From contig NW_026570288.1 in NCBI RefSeq assembly GCF_019649055.1, forward strand, positions 434,001 to 498,000: a stretch of 64,000 bases of DNA. The letters are read 5' to 3'. Both the position numbers and the translations under genes were made by a program. Position 1 is the stretch's first letter. The number at the start of each line of letters is the position of its first letter. The notes under the pieces are model-generated. The model searched no databases. It saw only the letters and a list, made by a program, of their open reading frames with translations, and was not told where the DNA came from. The DNA comes from Paramacrobiotus metropolitanus. Taxonomy: Eukaryota > Tardigrada > Eutardigrada > Parachela > Macrobiotidae. Below, one piece after another: positions 41,505 to 54,808 of this stretch.

Positions 41505-44500
41505 TCCAACATCCCACCGAACCACCGGACAAGGATAACCCCACTAACCAGCCGCTTACTTCCCGGAACGAACCGAACTTTACTCCGTTACAAAAACGGA
41601 TAGTAACAGTCCTAAACGCATTAAGACTGGAATGGAACAGGTGCACGGAGGAAGAATTCCTCATGGCGCTGTCGGCCCCCACACAGGAGGCGACGGCTGC
41701 TCGAACTATAGCAGCCGAACTCGGCATTTTCATCAACAATGGTGAAATTGAGATCCGGACCGGAACGCAAGAAATGCCCGCCCCAACCGACCCAGCGCAT
41801 CAACTTGGCGTTGGAACGTCGAAGGTCGGAACGCAAGTATTGCCCGGAACGGCCGACCCAGCGCCTCGACTTGGCGTTGGAACGTCGGAGGTCGGAACGC
41901 AGGAATTGCCCGACTTACGCAGCGCGAACAATGCGACTGTGCCGTCTGCCACACAAAGTGACGCAGTACGGCCCGGCCACGGAAGTTGGACCGGATTGCC
42001 GGTGAGAATAAACTCAACCGAGCAGTCCAAACGAGGCACAAGACGTGGAGGACCGGGACGCCGATCCACGCACAGGGGCAACAGAAACTACCCCAATGTA
42101 TCATCCGCCCGTACAACGGATAGATACGCTGCAACGACGACAGCCATCGACCTCACCGAAAAACCGGGAGGAATCGAGGAATGGGAGACAGTCCCACTGG
42201 AGGCACAGGTACCCGTTTACTCTCGGCCGGGAGTGGCGGACCTCTTCCAACAACGACACAAGCAACCAGCTAGAACAGCAGCCGGACAGACACGACGGTT
42301 CGAAACTACCAATGCACCGACGGACGGAGTCATGAACCGACCTGAGGTACAAGACGTGGTTGAAGTCGGAGTTGAACCTACACAAGGCTCAATTCAACAG
42401 CTAACCGACCACGGACCGGTGTCACTGATCCCGATTAAACCAACGGTACGGGAAGTCACCTTCGAGAAGGGAACTCATAAGAAGCCGAAGACGGTTAGAG
42501 CTTGGACACACGAAATTTAAGTCGGATCCACGCCCACATTGGCGATGTTGGATACCGGAGCGGAGACTTCGCTCATCGAACAACGATTTTGCGAGAGGAA
42601 CGGTTTAACGATGCAACCCCTCGGACATTACACCAAAATACTCGGTTTAGGCGGACAAGTCGCCTTTATGGTCACTCACTGCTGTACGGCACCTGTGACA
42701 ATGCAGGGCTTTACGAGTCACCATACTTTCCACGTCCAGCCGACCGAAGCGGACATTCCAGTGCTACTCGGATGCGACTACTTGCATTCGAAGTTCACCT
42801 TCATCTTAACACCGATCCCTAACCCGGAACCACCGGAAGGAACGACGGTAGTGCAGTCTATCCCGATACCAGAGGCATCGGACATGGTAATAAGTGGAGC
42901 GAGGGTAAACCAGCTTGGCCAGCTGACGGAATCTTCGCGAAACATTTGCCGTGACTGCCGGGACACAAACCGGACTCTGATTGAGGAACTTAAGCTGCAC
43001 AACGCCATCGAAGCGTATGAAGGACGAAAAAGCACCGGACAACTACGATCGGCGAAGACCGTACTGAAGTCTATCCCGATACCAGAGGCATCCGCTGAAG
43101 CGGATGCCCAGAACCTAGAACGAGTACGACAAAAGTACCGAACTTGGTTCTCGGGAGTACGGCATTTCCTCGACCAACGGACGTCGGAGATGGTGGCCAC
43201 TATGCAACAGAACGGAGCGGTAACTCCTGACCAGATACAGGAAGCACAACAAAGATGCGAGCCTGTAATCGCCCTTGCAAACGACATAGACGACGAAGCG
43301 TGGGAATGGGAAGATGAACGAGTTCCGATCCATCGACAGTATATGGAGTACGGACTCCCCATACCGCGCCCACTGGAGACGTGCTGCCATGAACTAGGCA
43401 GCCAACTCTTCTCCTACTTGCAACGCTTACGGCAGTACGGAGTAACCGGAACAACAGCGTTCTGGCAAAGATACGGCGAGGACATCACCATAACTCGGCG
43501 AATCCCCGATCCGTTACCACCAACCATGGAACACTCCCCAAATCAAGTAAAATTCATCAGTAGCTTACCCAAACCTGATGAAAACGTCCTCTTGGAAGAA
43601 ACCGATAAACCCTATCGGTGTATCATCTGTCAAGACAATATTAACGGAGTGGTACGAGCCATAAAGGCTCATCACGACCTGACTTGGTCGGACGGCAGAC
43701 CGTCGTCACCGGCACCTCCGCAACCGGACCGGAAGGTAGACCGTTCTCGGAAGACTCAACAGACAGTCATCCGATGGCCGAGCCACACAGACTCACGGCC
43801 AACCGACCTTGAGAATCAGGATGCAACGAGTCGACTAACCCAACCGACGGATATGGTTGACCAATCCGAACCGCCCACACAGGCCGGATACGGTAACATG
43901 CCGCAGGTCGAACTCGACGAAGAGGGATCGGCCATTGAATTTGAACCCTGCGAGTCGGACGGCTCAGATGTACCAAGCACGAGCGATTCGGCAGACACGG
44001 ACTCCGATAACCGACCTTCGGAAGAATCCCAAGAGGACGATGACGACGAAGAATTCGACCCGTCAGTCCGTCATTGCAGGACGGATAAACCCCGACACGA
44101 CGATACGGACGAATCGTCGTCGGAGGACGAAGAACCGACCTTCGACGTAAGGCTAACAACTGCTCTACGGTCGATCGTCCATACGGAACTCATAGTCGAT
44201 ACACAGTCGACCGAGCAACCCGAACCAGTTGACCCGGAAACGCAAGCCGAACAGGATCAACTGGTAGCCTTATTCGAATGGGCAGGAGGACAACCGGAAG
44301 AAACCGACCTCCGACCTCCAACAGTCGTCGTCCAGCAGTTGTCAACAATGCAACCGACGTCGGCTAACTTAACCGATCAACAGAAGTTGGGACAGCAGGA
44401 CTCACGGAAAGTCCGAACTGTAAAAGCAACGATGGAAGAGCTTAACCTGGACAACAAAAGCCCAGAAGTTTACCATCTCAAACTGGACGGAGGAGATTTC

Positions 44501-47500
44501 AGGCCATTGAACCGACAAGTGGTCTTCAACAATGAACGAATCGCACCAACCACTCGGTCATCCTACGCAAGGGTGCACCGATGGGAAGAGTCGAACCGTT
44601 CAACATGATGACGGACGATCAGAAGATTGAAGAAGCTCGAGTTAACACAACTCACGTGGAAGGAGAAGATGCGGAATCCCAGGAGGAACGACGAAGAATC
44701 ATCGACTCCATGAACTTCGGTAAGAACTTGACCGACGAGCAACTTGCCATACTGAAGGTAGTAGCATGGGATTACCGGACCGTCTTTCCGACCTCGAAGA
44801 AACCTTATGGAGACGTCAAAGGGGTAACACATACCATTGATGTCCAAGGCGCACAGCCGATAAAGATGAACCCCACCAGGACAAGCTGGAAAGGACGGGA
44901 ATTCATCCAGAAACACGTGCAGGAGATGCTCGACCAAGGAGTCATCGAACCGTCATCGGCTGCATGGAGTTTCCCCGTCGTCTTAGCCGCGAAACGGAAC
45001 GGAGACGGCACGGTAGGAACTCGTTTCTGCATCAACTATATCAAGTTGAACTCGGTGACGAAGAAGAATAACTACCCACTACCGAACCCAGACGAACTAC
45101 TGGACCGGTGCACCGGAATGGAGTACTACGGTAAAGTAGATTGTCAGTCTGGTTTTTGGCAAATTCCCATGGATGAAAGTTCCAAGGACTACACCACCTT
45201 CGTAACACCGGAGGGGATGTGGAGATTTAACCGTATGCCATTTGGAGTCTGCAACGGACCAGCTACCTTCCAGATGCATATGGATAAGATAACGGCATCA
45301 GCCAGGAAGAAAGGTGTGTTCGCCTACATTGACGACGTCATCTTCTTCGGCAAAACCTTCGACGACTTTGTCGAGGCCTTCCGAGCGACCCTCGAATGCC
45401 TAAGGGATGCCGGATTTACGGTCAAACCCTCCAAATGTGAGGTCGGAACGGACAGACTGCTGTTCCTAGGACACGTCCTTAGCAAGGAGGGAGTCCAGAG
45501 CGATGATGAAAAAGTGGCCTGTATAGCAGAACAAAGCTGCCCGAGAACGGAACGCCAACTCAGGTCGTTCCTCGGACTGGCCAACTATTACCGGAAATTC
45601 ATCCGAGGATACGCTCAGAAGACATCACAAATGTACGAGCTCCTCCGGAAGCATAAAAATATCAAGCTCGATTGGACGGACGCCCACACGGCCGAGTTCA
45701 ACGACATCAAGAAGGCGCTAACAGAAGCACCTGTACTGGCGAAGTTCGACCCGACTAAGGAGACCGTCATCGAATGTGACGCAAGTGGAGCCGGACTTGG
45801 CGCGGTGATCTCACAGGACGGACACCCAATCGCCTACGCCAGAAGTGTCTTACGAGGACCGGAACTCAACTACGGAGTCACAGAATGGGAATGTTTAGCC
45901 GTGGTATGGGCTGTGCAGAAATTCAAGCACTTCATCGACCATGGACCATTCACCGTGAGAACGGATCACCGAGCACTGCAGAACCTGCTCCGATGCGAGT
46001 CAAACCGACCTGGCATCAACCCTCGACTAACGCGATGGGCACTGGCTTTACAAGGAAGGGACATAACCATCCAGTACAAGCCAGGAGTATTCTGCGACAA
46101 TGCAGATGCCCTGTCGAGGTGGCCACTGGAACGCAGTGACGACAAAGATCCACACGAAGAGTTGGATCAAGTCCCCAACTTCGAGGACTTCAAGGACGAA
46201 ATCAAGACTTGCACCATTCGGACCATCAGACGTCTGAAGTACAAAGCATGGAAGAAGAAACGGAAAGACGAGGAGAAACCACAAAGGTTTCTACCTCCAC
46301 CGCCTCTTCCGGGATGTAATGTCATAACAGATTGGCATGACTTAAGTACCGCACAGGTACATGTCATCAACATCCCAGCACCGGAGACACCGGAACCGAC
46401 GGTTCGGATCCTCAACGCGGAGGAGGAGTCGGACGAATTGGAAGCCGAAGAGACGCTCCCACCACCGGCCCACCCGAACGAAAAACTTCGGAAAGCGCAG
46501 CTGCGAGACCCGCAACTACGGAAAATTATTGATGAGCTGGAGAAACCTGAGAAACTTGATCACAAGTCGAAACATCTGGAACACTACCAGATGGCTCAGG
46601 GAGTTCTGTACCGACTGAAGACAATCAACACAAAGTTGGAACGATGCTTCGTCGTACCGCTCTTCATGCGCAATCAAATCATTCGATCACTCCATGACGG
46701 AAAAACCGGAAACCACTTCGGACGGGAGAAGACGATCGAAGCAGCGAAGTTACGATACTTCTGGAAAAGCATTTCTACGGACATCATCGAGTACATTGAG
46801 AAATGCCGACAGTGCATCATGTCGAACAAATTCCGACGTCCACCACCGGGAAAACTCCAAAAGACGGAGATCGGTGAAGCTTGGTATCGCATCTACGCGG
46901 ACTTTAAAGGTCCTCTTCCTCGGACGGAGACGAAGGGATACCAATACATCGCAGTGGTAACAGACCAACTGACGAAGTTCACCATCGCCCGGGCAACGAA
47001 GACCAACACAGCGAGGGACTTCGAAAAATTCTTTGTGGAAGACGTACTACTGAAGTACGGAATGCCGACCTTCATACACTCGGACAGAGGGACTCACTTT
47101 ACGGCGAAAACGTTCGCCAAGGTCGCACGGATCTTCGGCATCCAACATACACTAGGAACTGCCTACCATCCGGAAGGACAAGGACAAGTCGAACGGCAAA
47201 TGCAGACGATATGGGACGGTATACGTAAGTTCTGCGACGTAAAAGACGGACACCGTTGGCACAGAGCCTTACCCTACGTCGTCTGCGGGATGAACCGAGT
47301 AGTCCATGCCTCGACGAAGTTCTCTCCGTTCTACATGCTGTACGGGCGAGAAATGCCCATGCCACAGGACATAGTGGCCGGAACAAACACACCGGAAACC
47401 TTTACGGACAAGAAACACTACATCCGACGGATAAAGCAACGACTTCAGCGGTCGCACGAAATCGCACGCATCAACATTGATGACGCATTTGAGCGGAACG

Positions 47501-48519
47501 CCGAATATTATAACAAAAAAAAGTCGTCTCCGACCTTCAAACCGAGGGATAAGGTATCGGTGGAAATTCCAACTAAAGACCCAGCTAGAATGGAACGCTA
47601 CGATGGAGTTTGGACGGTCATCAACTACGTTGGCCCAAACAACTTGCTCCTTCGATGCGAAGACGGACGTGAAGATACGGTTGCCGTCGATCGAGTAAAA
47701 CATTACCGAGCCGTGACAAGTCGGCCGGTAACTCGATCATCCGGTTCAGTAGCCGACCTCACAAAGAGGGAGGCAGCTGAAAAACCAAAGAAGAAACCGG
47801 AGGAAACCGTCGAAAAGCCTTCGGATCCGACCAATCATACGGATAAAACCGAATCGACGGTTAAGAAGAAACGAGGTCGACCTCGGAAGAAACCGCCGAC
47901 TGACTTCGAAACACCGGCACTGCAAGAACTGCAGAAGCAGGATGTTATAGCTGCTGAACCGGAACCAACTCCGGAAGAATCAGCAAAGGAAATAGCCGAA
48001 CCAACCACGGAGAAACCGAAGGAGTCGGAGGATAAATCAAAAACACCGACCCGACCTACGGAAGAACCGAAGACAGCGGCAACTAAGCCACCTCGGAAAA
48101 GGAGGACGGTTAAGACAACCGACTCGCCGGCACAGGCCACAAAGGCCGTAGTAGCCGACTCGGCAGTCCAACCGACTAAGCCGAAGCGAAAGTATACGAA
48201 ACGGAAGGTCGACTCGACCAATATACCGGCACCGACTACGGAAGTCGCCGTAGCCAACCAGGCAGTCGAACCGACCAAGCCTAAACGGAAGTATGGAACG
48301 GGTAAGAAACCGAAGTTGACGGCCCAGCAGATGCTGGAGGAAACTGATGTCGCCGAAGACGAAGCCCACAAGGAAATCCTCGAGAGAATCTCAGAAGGAC
48401 GGGCAGACTCGGAGAAACCGACCAAAATAACTAAATCAAAGGCACCCAAGACTATAGTCACAACAGAAGTCACAGCAGCCGGTGACCTACAAGCCAAAAG
48501 AGGTCCATCAATGTCCTGA
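41480..48519 (+). pseudogene. pol: E2 Pol polyprotein with in-frame stop and deletion
   Basis: Three open pieces. 41480-42520 ends at a TAA (42518-20) where E1 continues; the same frame then resumes with retropepsin (LDTGAETSL, VLLGCDYL) to 44608. There about 0.58 kb of the beta-rich linker present in E1 (roughly 3300-3886) is missing and the frame shifts. From ~44570 the last piece is intact: RT (FGVCNGPATF, YIDD at 45324), RNase H (ECDASGAG, TEWE, RTDH), integrase (HDGKTGNH, CRQC, ADFKG, HSDRGTHF, EGQGQVER) and a Lys/Pro-rich tail with AT-hook KKRGRPRKK near 47867. Two independent lesions make the copy defective, although RT to integrase is undamaged. Confidence 0.92.
42858..43107 (+). repeat. 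Duplicated IPIPEAS-coding segment with hairpin (E2 pol)
   Basis: The 22-nt segment shared with E1 recurs identically at 42858-42879 and 43071-43092. The second copy overlaps a perfect hairpin GCATCCGC-TGAA-GCGGATGC (43088-43107), different in sequence from the E1 hairpin at the same place. Confidence 0.7.
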
Positions 48520-51469
48520 TCACCGACCTCGCCCGGACGATGAAAACAAAGAAGACTACTTCGGCGGCGAACCGCCGGTTAACGTTCCATTGGGTTAAGA
48601 TCGAGTTCCCACATTGGAACCCGATCCCCCTCTTCGAACATCTAAGGGGACCTTATGCCGAGAAACGGCATGGTCGAGAACCGACCTGGCTGAGAAACAC
48701 CATAGTCGAGAAACGACTTCGAAACGGAATGGACACCTTTTTCTTTTGTTCTCTTTGCAGTTGTGCCAGTTGCGCCGACTATACAAGTTGGCCGGCGACC
48801 AAACGGAGGTCGGAAGCGTACGACAACAAGTCGGAAAACCAATCAGAAGTCGGATGTCGACCTCCTAGCGCAACATTCTAGCTTTTGGACGGATGGAAAC
48901 ACAGTTCCTCCGACCTTGGGAAGTCGGACATAGCCGACATTGGAATACCGATTTCCTAAACCGACCTCAAATCGAGGTCGGAAGCGACCAAACGGAGGTC
49001 GGAAGAATGCGACAACAAGGCGGCAAAAGCATTTGGAAGTCGGAAACCGACCTCTTAACGGAAAAATCAGCTTTGGGACGGATGAACACACAGTTCATCC
49101 GACCTTCCGAAGTCGACTATAGCCGACCTTGGATAACCGACCACAAGTCGGAAGTCGGCTAACTTAGTCAACATGACGAAAGGAGACGGATAACTGTCTG
49201 CGGTGGAGGAATTCGACCTGAAAGAACTTGTTTAGCCCTACATGGGCATGTTATTGCAGGTTAACCTTAGTCGACCATCGACAGATGGAATGACCGACCT
49301 CGAGTCGGAGGTCGGACGTGACCAAACGGAGGTCGGAAATCCACGACAACAAGTCGTCGGAGTAACCAGAGGTCGGACATCGATCTCTTAACGGAAGAAT
49401 TTAACTTCCAGACGGTGAGAAACACACTTTATCCGACCTTTTAAAATCGGACATAGCCAACCTGGGAACATCCACATGGATATCCGACCTCAAGTCGGAT
49501 ACGTTGACTGACCAACACTGGTCGGTTAACCCAGTCAACTGAAGCTGGACGGATAACTCTCAGGATGAAGTCGAACCAACGAGTGCCGACTAGCCCCACA
49601 TTGGGCGTGACGGTATAAGTCGTCTTGGTCGACCATGAAGAAAAACGTACAACCGACCTCGAAGTCGGACATCGTCAAGACCAAACGGAGGTCGGAAATG
49701 CGCCACAACAAGGTCGGCAGAGCAATCGGAAGTCGGATATCTACCTTCCTGCAGAAGATTTCAACTTTTGGACGGTTAAAAACAGTTTCACCGATCTTCG
49801 GAACCGATAACCGACCTCGAAGTTGGAGGTCGGAAGTGACCAAACGGAGGTCGGATAAACGCGACAACAAGTCGGAACAGCAATCAGAAGTTGGAAATCG
49901 ACATTTGAACGGAAGAATTCAGCTTTGGGACGGATGGAAACACATTTCATCCGACCTCAGGAAGTTGGACATAGCCGACTTCGGAACATTCACATGGATA
50001 ACCGATCTCAAATTGGATACGTTAGCCGACCAACATTGGTCGACTAACTCAGTCAACCATTACGGAGAGGACGGATAACTACCTCGCGATGGACGAATCC
50101 GACCAGAAGCAACTTGCCCAACCTAGGTCGACCATCGGAGTACGGAATTCCGACCTCGGTTCGGATACCATTATGACCGACCCTGAGTCGCACAACATTG
50201 TGACCGACTACAGGTCGGATAATAACGGAACGTATTGGAGGGAAGTCGACTAGACACTTCCACCAAAGGAACCAAAGATGGATAAATCACGTGACTGAAC
50301 CGAGGTCGGAAATGTACGGCAAGAAGTCGATGGAGCAACCAGAGGTCGGACGTCGATCTCCAAACGGAAGAATTCAACTTTCTGACGGTGAGAAACACAC
50401 CTTAGCCGACCTCGGAAAATCCGACCTCACTTCGGACACCATTATATCCGACCTCAGTTCGGATAGAATAACCGACCTCAAGTCGCACAACATTGTGACC
50501 GACTACAGGTCGGACGACAACAGCATGCATCGGATGGAAGTCGACCAGACACTTCCACCAGAAGAACTGAAGATTTCCGACCGGACCCTCGAGCCAGTTC
50601 GCATCGGATGACTTCATAACCAGGCTCGTGGTAGCAGATTTAACGGTTGTACCGACCACTTTGGAACGGAACTGCTGTACTTGACGACCATAAAGGTCGC
50701 ATGAATTTGGTATAGCTTTGTCCGACCTGAACTTCGGAACTCGGAACTTAGCCGGATTCCCGACCTGCCGATCGACGCATCGGTAGTCCGACCTTGGCCA
50801 ACCGACCTCGGTCCAACCCCCATTCAGAGAGGATGCTTCGGCATTTGCAACTGCAACGGTGCCTCTCTCTTCCCAACGGACGGATACGAGTCGGAAGTAA
50901 GTGTTAACCATGCTTATCCGACCCCGACCTCGCCCCGGACCCAACTCACCGGATGAGATTGGACAGGAGACCCCGTGGCAACTCAAGCACCCCGTGGACG
51001 TCATCCTAGTCGGAATAAGACCCCCGGACAGATTTTTGCATTTTTTTTAGAATTCTTTCCTAACAAATGGAATTGTATTTTTCTAGTTCGATCTCTTTGA
51101 CAGATCTGTTTTGTAACCCTTTTGCTCACTTGAATTGTGAATAAAATTTTATTTTTCTTTCGCGCTGTATAACTTTCATTACATTTTTCATTGTTCTCCG
51201 ATGCCAACAGAAGCAAGAAGCCAGCCAACAGATGCATCACCGGCCCAACGAAACGCACGAGCAACTTCCGGATTTCTCGGCCGTGAGCTGCTTGCCTCTC
51301 ACGGGTCTGGAAGTGGATGAAGGGACGGTCAACTAGACACCGGACTCCCAGCTGCCAGAGGACGCGTACCGGCGACCCCACACTGGGTCCAACCGGAGAG
51401 TTGTGCAGTACTGGTGCGGTACTGAGTCGGAGCATCCTTCGCGGGAGCTCGGATTCCCGCCCAGAGGCA
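48520..51469 (+). other. E2 3' noncoding region of diverged tandem repeats
   Basis: No convincing ORF. Units of roughly 180-370 bp carry CCAAACGGAGGTCGG (near 48799, 48988, 49322, 49681, 49840 and a weak copy near 50290), then GACAACAAGTCGG, then TTTTGGACGG or TTTGGGACGG, then ATCCGACCT. Paired GACC/GGTC blocks give many potential stems. Hairpins with loop CACATT occur at 48605-48620, 49593-49606 and as CACACT at 51374-51389, and GCCC/GGGC around TACAT at 49235-49247, echoing the E1 type. Confidence 0.65.
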
Positions 51470-51920
51470 TGTCAGGCAGATGAGCCTGTGCGTGGTGCGT
51501 ACGGCTCAACATAGAGCGTACTTGCACTCACTTACATGCCATATTGCCTCTCTCTTGTACGCACGGGTGACGCTGCACTGCACTCATCCACTGAAGTGGA
51601 TATACCGCATGCGCCACACTGAGCTGTACTTGCTCTCTCGTTCCTCTCTCGCAGTACTACTCAGCGTTCATACGCTCGCGTTGGGTAGAGTCCAGTCTGC
51701 GCATCACACAGCTGATTCATCGCATGGCCCGCATCAACGCACGTGCTTGGCGCCAGCATTCTCTCACGTCTGGACAGACGCTCAAGAACCCTTTTAGCAA
51801 ACACTTGCTAGATTTGGCCACACGTGCCTTGGTTCTTTCTTCCCGCTTTTACGCGGTATTTGTCAGCCTTTATTTGTCAATAAAGACAGCATCGTGAGCT
51901 CCTCGCCATAGTCTGTTACA
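51470..51920 (+). repeat. E2 3' LTR
   Basis: 451 bp, TGTCAGG...TGTTACA, preceded by CCGCCCAGAGGCA and followed by target duplicate GCCA. A CAATAAAG polyadenylation-type signal lies near 51880. From TCCACTGAAGTGG on it matches 35752-36085 very closely. Confidence 0.92.
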
Positions 51921-51924
51921 GCCA

Positions 51925-52596
51925 GTACACTGGTTGACACGATAAATTGACTGTATCCAAGGCGATGCCGTCCGCTGTCCTGCCAAGCGCCGCTTGTGTC
52001 CTGCCACCTGCCTGTCGGTTACCTGCCACTTGCCTGCCACTTGCCTGCCTGCCTGCCGTGTCCAGGTTTTAGTAACACCCAGTTGATTTTACAAAAGAGG
52101 ATCCACAATGCAAGTCCGGGATCGAGCAACAAAATCAACAGACCGAACTTACTGATACAACGTATCCACAAACAGGTCCTGAAATGCAATACCAGACAAA
52201 CCATTTCATAAGTCAACATTGCGCTACAGTCTGCGGTGCAGGTACAGTACAGTTCTGTATAATATATACGTCTGTTGTGGACCTGTGGTGTTATGCTCCC
52301 GGTTTTCACAACATAAGCCAAGTGATCCCATGGCAGTCGGAGCAGTAATCGAATAACTTTCGCAAACCGTATACATAACCGTGATAAGAAAATGGCACCG
52401 ATTTGGAGTATTGCGCAGTGACCTTTGGAAGTCATTTCGTTTATGTCGTTCAATCGGTAAAATGCAAAGGAACAACTTCTGCCAAGCAGACGGCTTCTAA
52501 ATCGCTTTGGGGATTCGGGGAAGTTCCTTTCCGACGAAAGAGTCCAAACCAAACGGACACTAATCCGTGATTCATGACTCTTTCCATTAAAAAACC
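51925..52596. other. Spacer upstream of the receptor gene
   Basis: Includes dispersed repeat copy 2 (51932-52088, inverse of 30764-30921). A minus-strand ORF over 52019-52609 starts in this repeat and has no recognised domain. The receptor promoter should lie in the last few hundred bases but no core element stands out. Confidence 0.45.
51932..52088 (-). repeat. Dispersed GGCAGGCAAGT-rich repeat, copy 2
   Basis: Reverse complement of 30764-30921 with small indels, including one extra GCAGGACACAAGCGGCGCTT segment. Confidence 0.8.
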
Positions 52597-53914
52597 ATGA
52601 CATTCGCAACGGGTTTGTTCAGCGGTAATTTACGAGTGCAGATCATCTTGTTCAAAATCTTCGGATTCTGTTACCGAAGCCATGGTAAATCAGACACAGA
52701 ATGCAGCCGATGTGTGTCAAATTTCGACGATCTGTCGCATCTTTGCACATTCTTTTGGTTGCTAGCCAGTTGGATCTTCGCATTCCTAAATCTGTCCGTC
52801 GCCGTCCAACACATAATGGACCTACCGCATAATCGGTCTCTTACTACGGTTACTGCCTGCTTACCCTGGACAGCCGTATCGTTTCGCGCCGCTGTTGTTG
52901 CCACTGTTTTATACGCGAGAAAAGAGCCGTGGAAAAACCTCCTAATCGAGGCAAACCATCTGTTGAGCCAGTGCTTCCAAAACGAATACGATAAACTGTA
53001 TACAAGGCGGCAAACGTTTAAGGACACCAATCACGTTATGATCATCTTTGCAATTATATTCCAAGTTGGGTGGGAAGTATCCCGCTGCGTACAGCACATG
53101 CAGCTCACGGGAACTTCCTGGATGGACGACGGAGCGCTACGCCCGTTACCGGTGCATATGCGCTGGTGGCTGCTCACCGCGTGGTGGTGTTTCTGTGTCT
53201 CGCTTCCATTTTTCCTGGGTCAGTTGTTGTTCGTATCTGTCGCAATGATCGCCAAAATGTCGGGAGATTGCTGTGTCATCTTAAAGGAATCTGTTATCCT
53301 GGAGGTGGATAACCTACGCTCTCTGACATCTACCACCAAAATTTTCGCGACCACCCAGCAGGATATTAGCATGGCGTTTGCTGTGGCCACTAGCAGGATC
53401 ACAGCCATCAAATGGCGCTACCTTGACCTTTGCCGTCTTTGTGATAAAGTGTGCCGGAAATTTGGTGTCGCCCTGTTTTTTATTTATGGACTGGATCTGG
53501 TAACAGTGTGCGGTTATATCGCGGCAAGCGTCAACCGCTCTGACAAGCTACTTTCCACGGTCGTGTTGAATTCCGTTGGAGCTGTGGTTTATACGGCGTA
53601 CATCACCGTTTATATGTGGCCTTTTGTTCCTGCATATGAAGAGGTTTGAGACGCTTTTGTAAGCAGAAGATTTCAGCTAACATTACGGATTTGTTTACAT
53701 CAGTTCAATGCAGTGCTTTCAGTCGCTGAAACCAGACTGGTCAGTAGAAAAATCGTCCAGTTATACCTGTCGACATTTAGATAAACGGTATGCCGGGTAT
53801 GGGAACACAGTATTCTATAATGATAACGCTTTTTTTTGGCAGAGCAAACACGTTAATGTGGTTCTTCATGATTGTCTGGCACTGATCGAGTCCATGAAAA
53901 TTCTTAAACCGGCA
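52597..53914 (+). CDS. Gustatory-receptor-like 7TM protein (3' end incomplete)
   Basis: ATG at 52597 opens 350 codons to 53649. Hydrophobic helices lie near residues 50-70, 86-106, 146-166, 190-225 (one or two), 290-312 and 322-344; the loop at ~226-288 is long and charged, as in insect-type Gr receptors, whose N-terminus is cytoplasmic. A probable second exon follows: donor GAG|GTTTGAG at 53645, acceptor TTGGCAG, exon 53843-53914 (SKHVNVVLHDCLALIESM...), donor GTAAGT. The last helix with the TYxxxxxQ signature of Gr proteins was not found, so the final exon is missing or diverged. Chemoreception is inferred from topology only. Confidence 0.6.
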
Positions 53915-54808
53915 GTAAGTGCAGCTTGAAGACCAATTTGTTGACTTAAATGTTTCTAGTCATATGTACTCATTATACAGGCACATTCACATTTATCTCT
54001 CCGTCATTGATAATATTTTGGCTTAGTGGTAATTAGGATTATGATTATTACAGATACATAAACCTTTGCGCTCTATGCTAAAGAGTTTCCTGAAGGTCAG
54101 TACTGACCGTCATCTGTCATACAAAGGGGTTGGAATCCTGCATTTTACTCGATCGCTAACTTGCATTGTAAGTTTTACAGCTGTATAACAATTTGCAGAA
54201 GTTGTACATGATAATAAAATCTAAAAGGACGACTTTATTTTTCGGCAATACTTATAGACCTTTGCTGCGCTGGTGTTATTTGCCGTGGTCACCAACGAAG
54301 TACTGTCTAAGGAATCAGCACCTTTGGCCATCACAACGAAGGATATCACGTCTGTCGCACTCAACATCACCGCCAAGACATAGTTGTAGTCAAACGAAGC
54401 ATTGACACTTTGGTGGTATCTATTGGCAAAAACAAAGAGTTATTACTTAAAGGCTGTCGTCGTTGTAGGCAACTTGTTACAAAAGTCTTAGCGTCGGTAA
54501 GCGATGCCGTCGGGATGCAAGAACATGTAACACAGATTGCACTTTTTCCTTACCGTTTACTTTATTGATTCGAAGAGAACAAGCAGACCACATACAGAGT
54601 TGTGTCACAAGAAACTATTAACAATTCTTTTCAGGGCCAATTCACATTTTTTCGGATTGGTTTGAATCTAAGAAATACAAAAAACTGTACAAATGCATAG
54701 TTAAAATTCTTCCAAAATTTAAAAAAATTTAAAATACCCGGCAATAAAAAAATTATGGGAGAAAATAAGTTAAGTGCTAGCCACACATGGTTTCTTTTGC
54801 ACAATGCA
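53915..54808. other. Intergenic or receptor 3' region
   Basis: No exon could be assigned with confidence. A short hydrophobic stretch, TFAALVLFAVVTNE, is encoded near 54256-54300 and could belong to a receptor exon. From 54630 the 3' untranslated region of the kinase gene (minus strand) is expected. Confidence 0.35.

Larger units (their letters stand above)
32354..51920 (+). mobile_element. Giant Ty3/Gypsy LTR retrotransposon E2, complete but defective
   Basis: 5' LTR 32354-36085 (split by a 3.3-kb insertion), PBS at 36086, long leader, coiled-coil ORF, Gag, Pol, 2.9-kb 3' noncoding region, 3' LTR 51470-51920. Flanked by GCCA at 32350-32353 and 51921-51924. Without the insertion it is about 16.2 kb. 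It is related to E1 (similar Pol, same frameshift module) but has different LTRs and no ORF3. Pol has an in-frame stop, and an out-of-frame deletion before RT. Confidence 0.93.

Noticed and set aside
48540-48881. 113-codon ORF after E2 pol as a counterpart of E1 ORF3
   Set aside because: No similarity to ORF3, and it runs into the noncoding tandem-repeat region.
52019-52609. 196-codon minus-strand ORF upstream of the Gr-like receptor
   Set aside because: Starts and ends in spacer and a dispersed repeat; no domain and no splice context.
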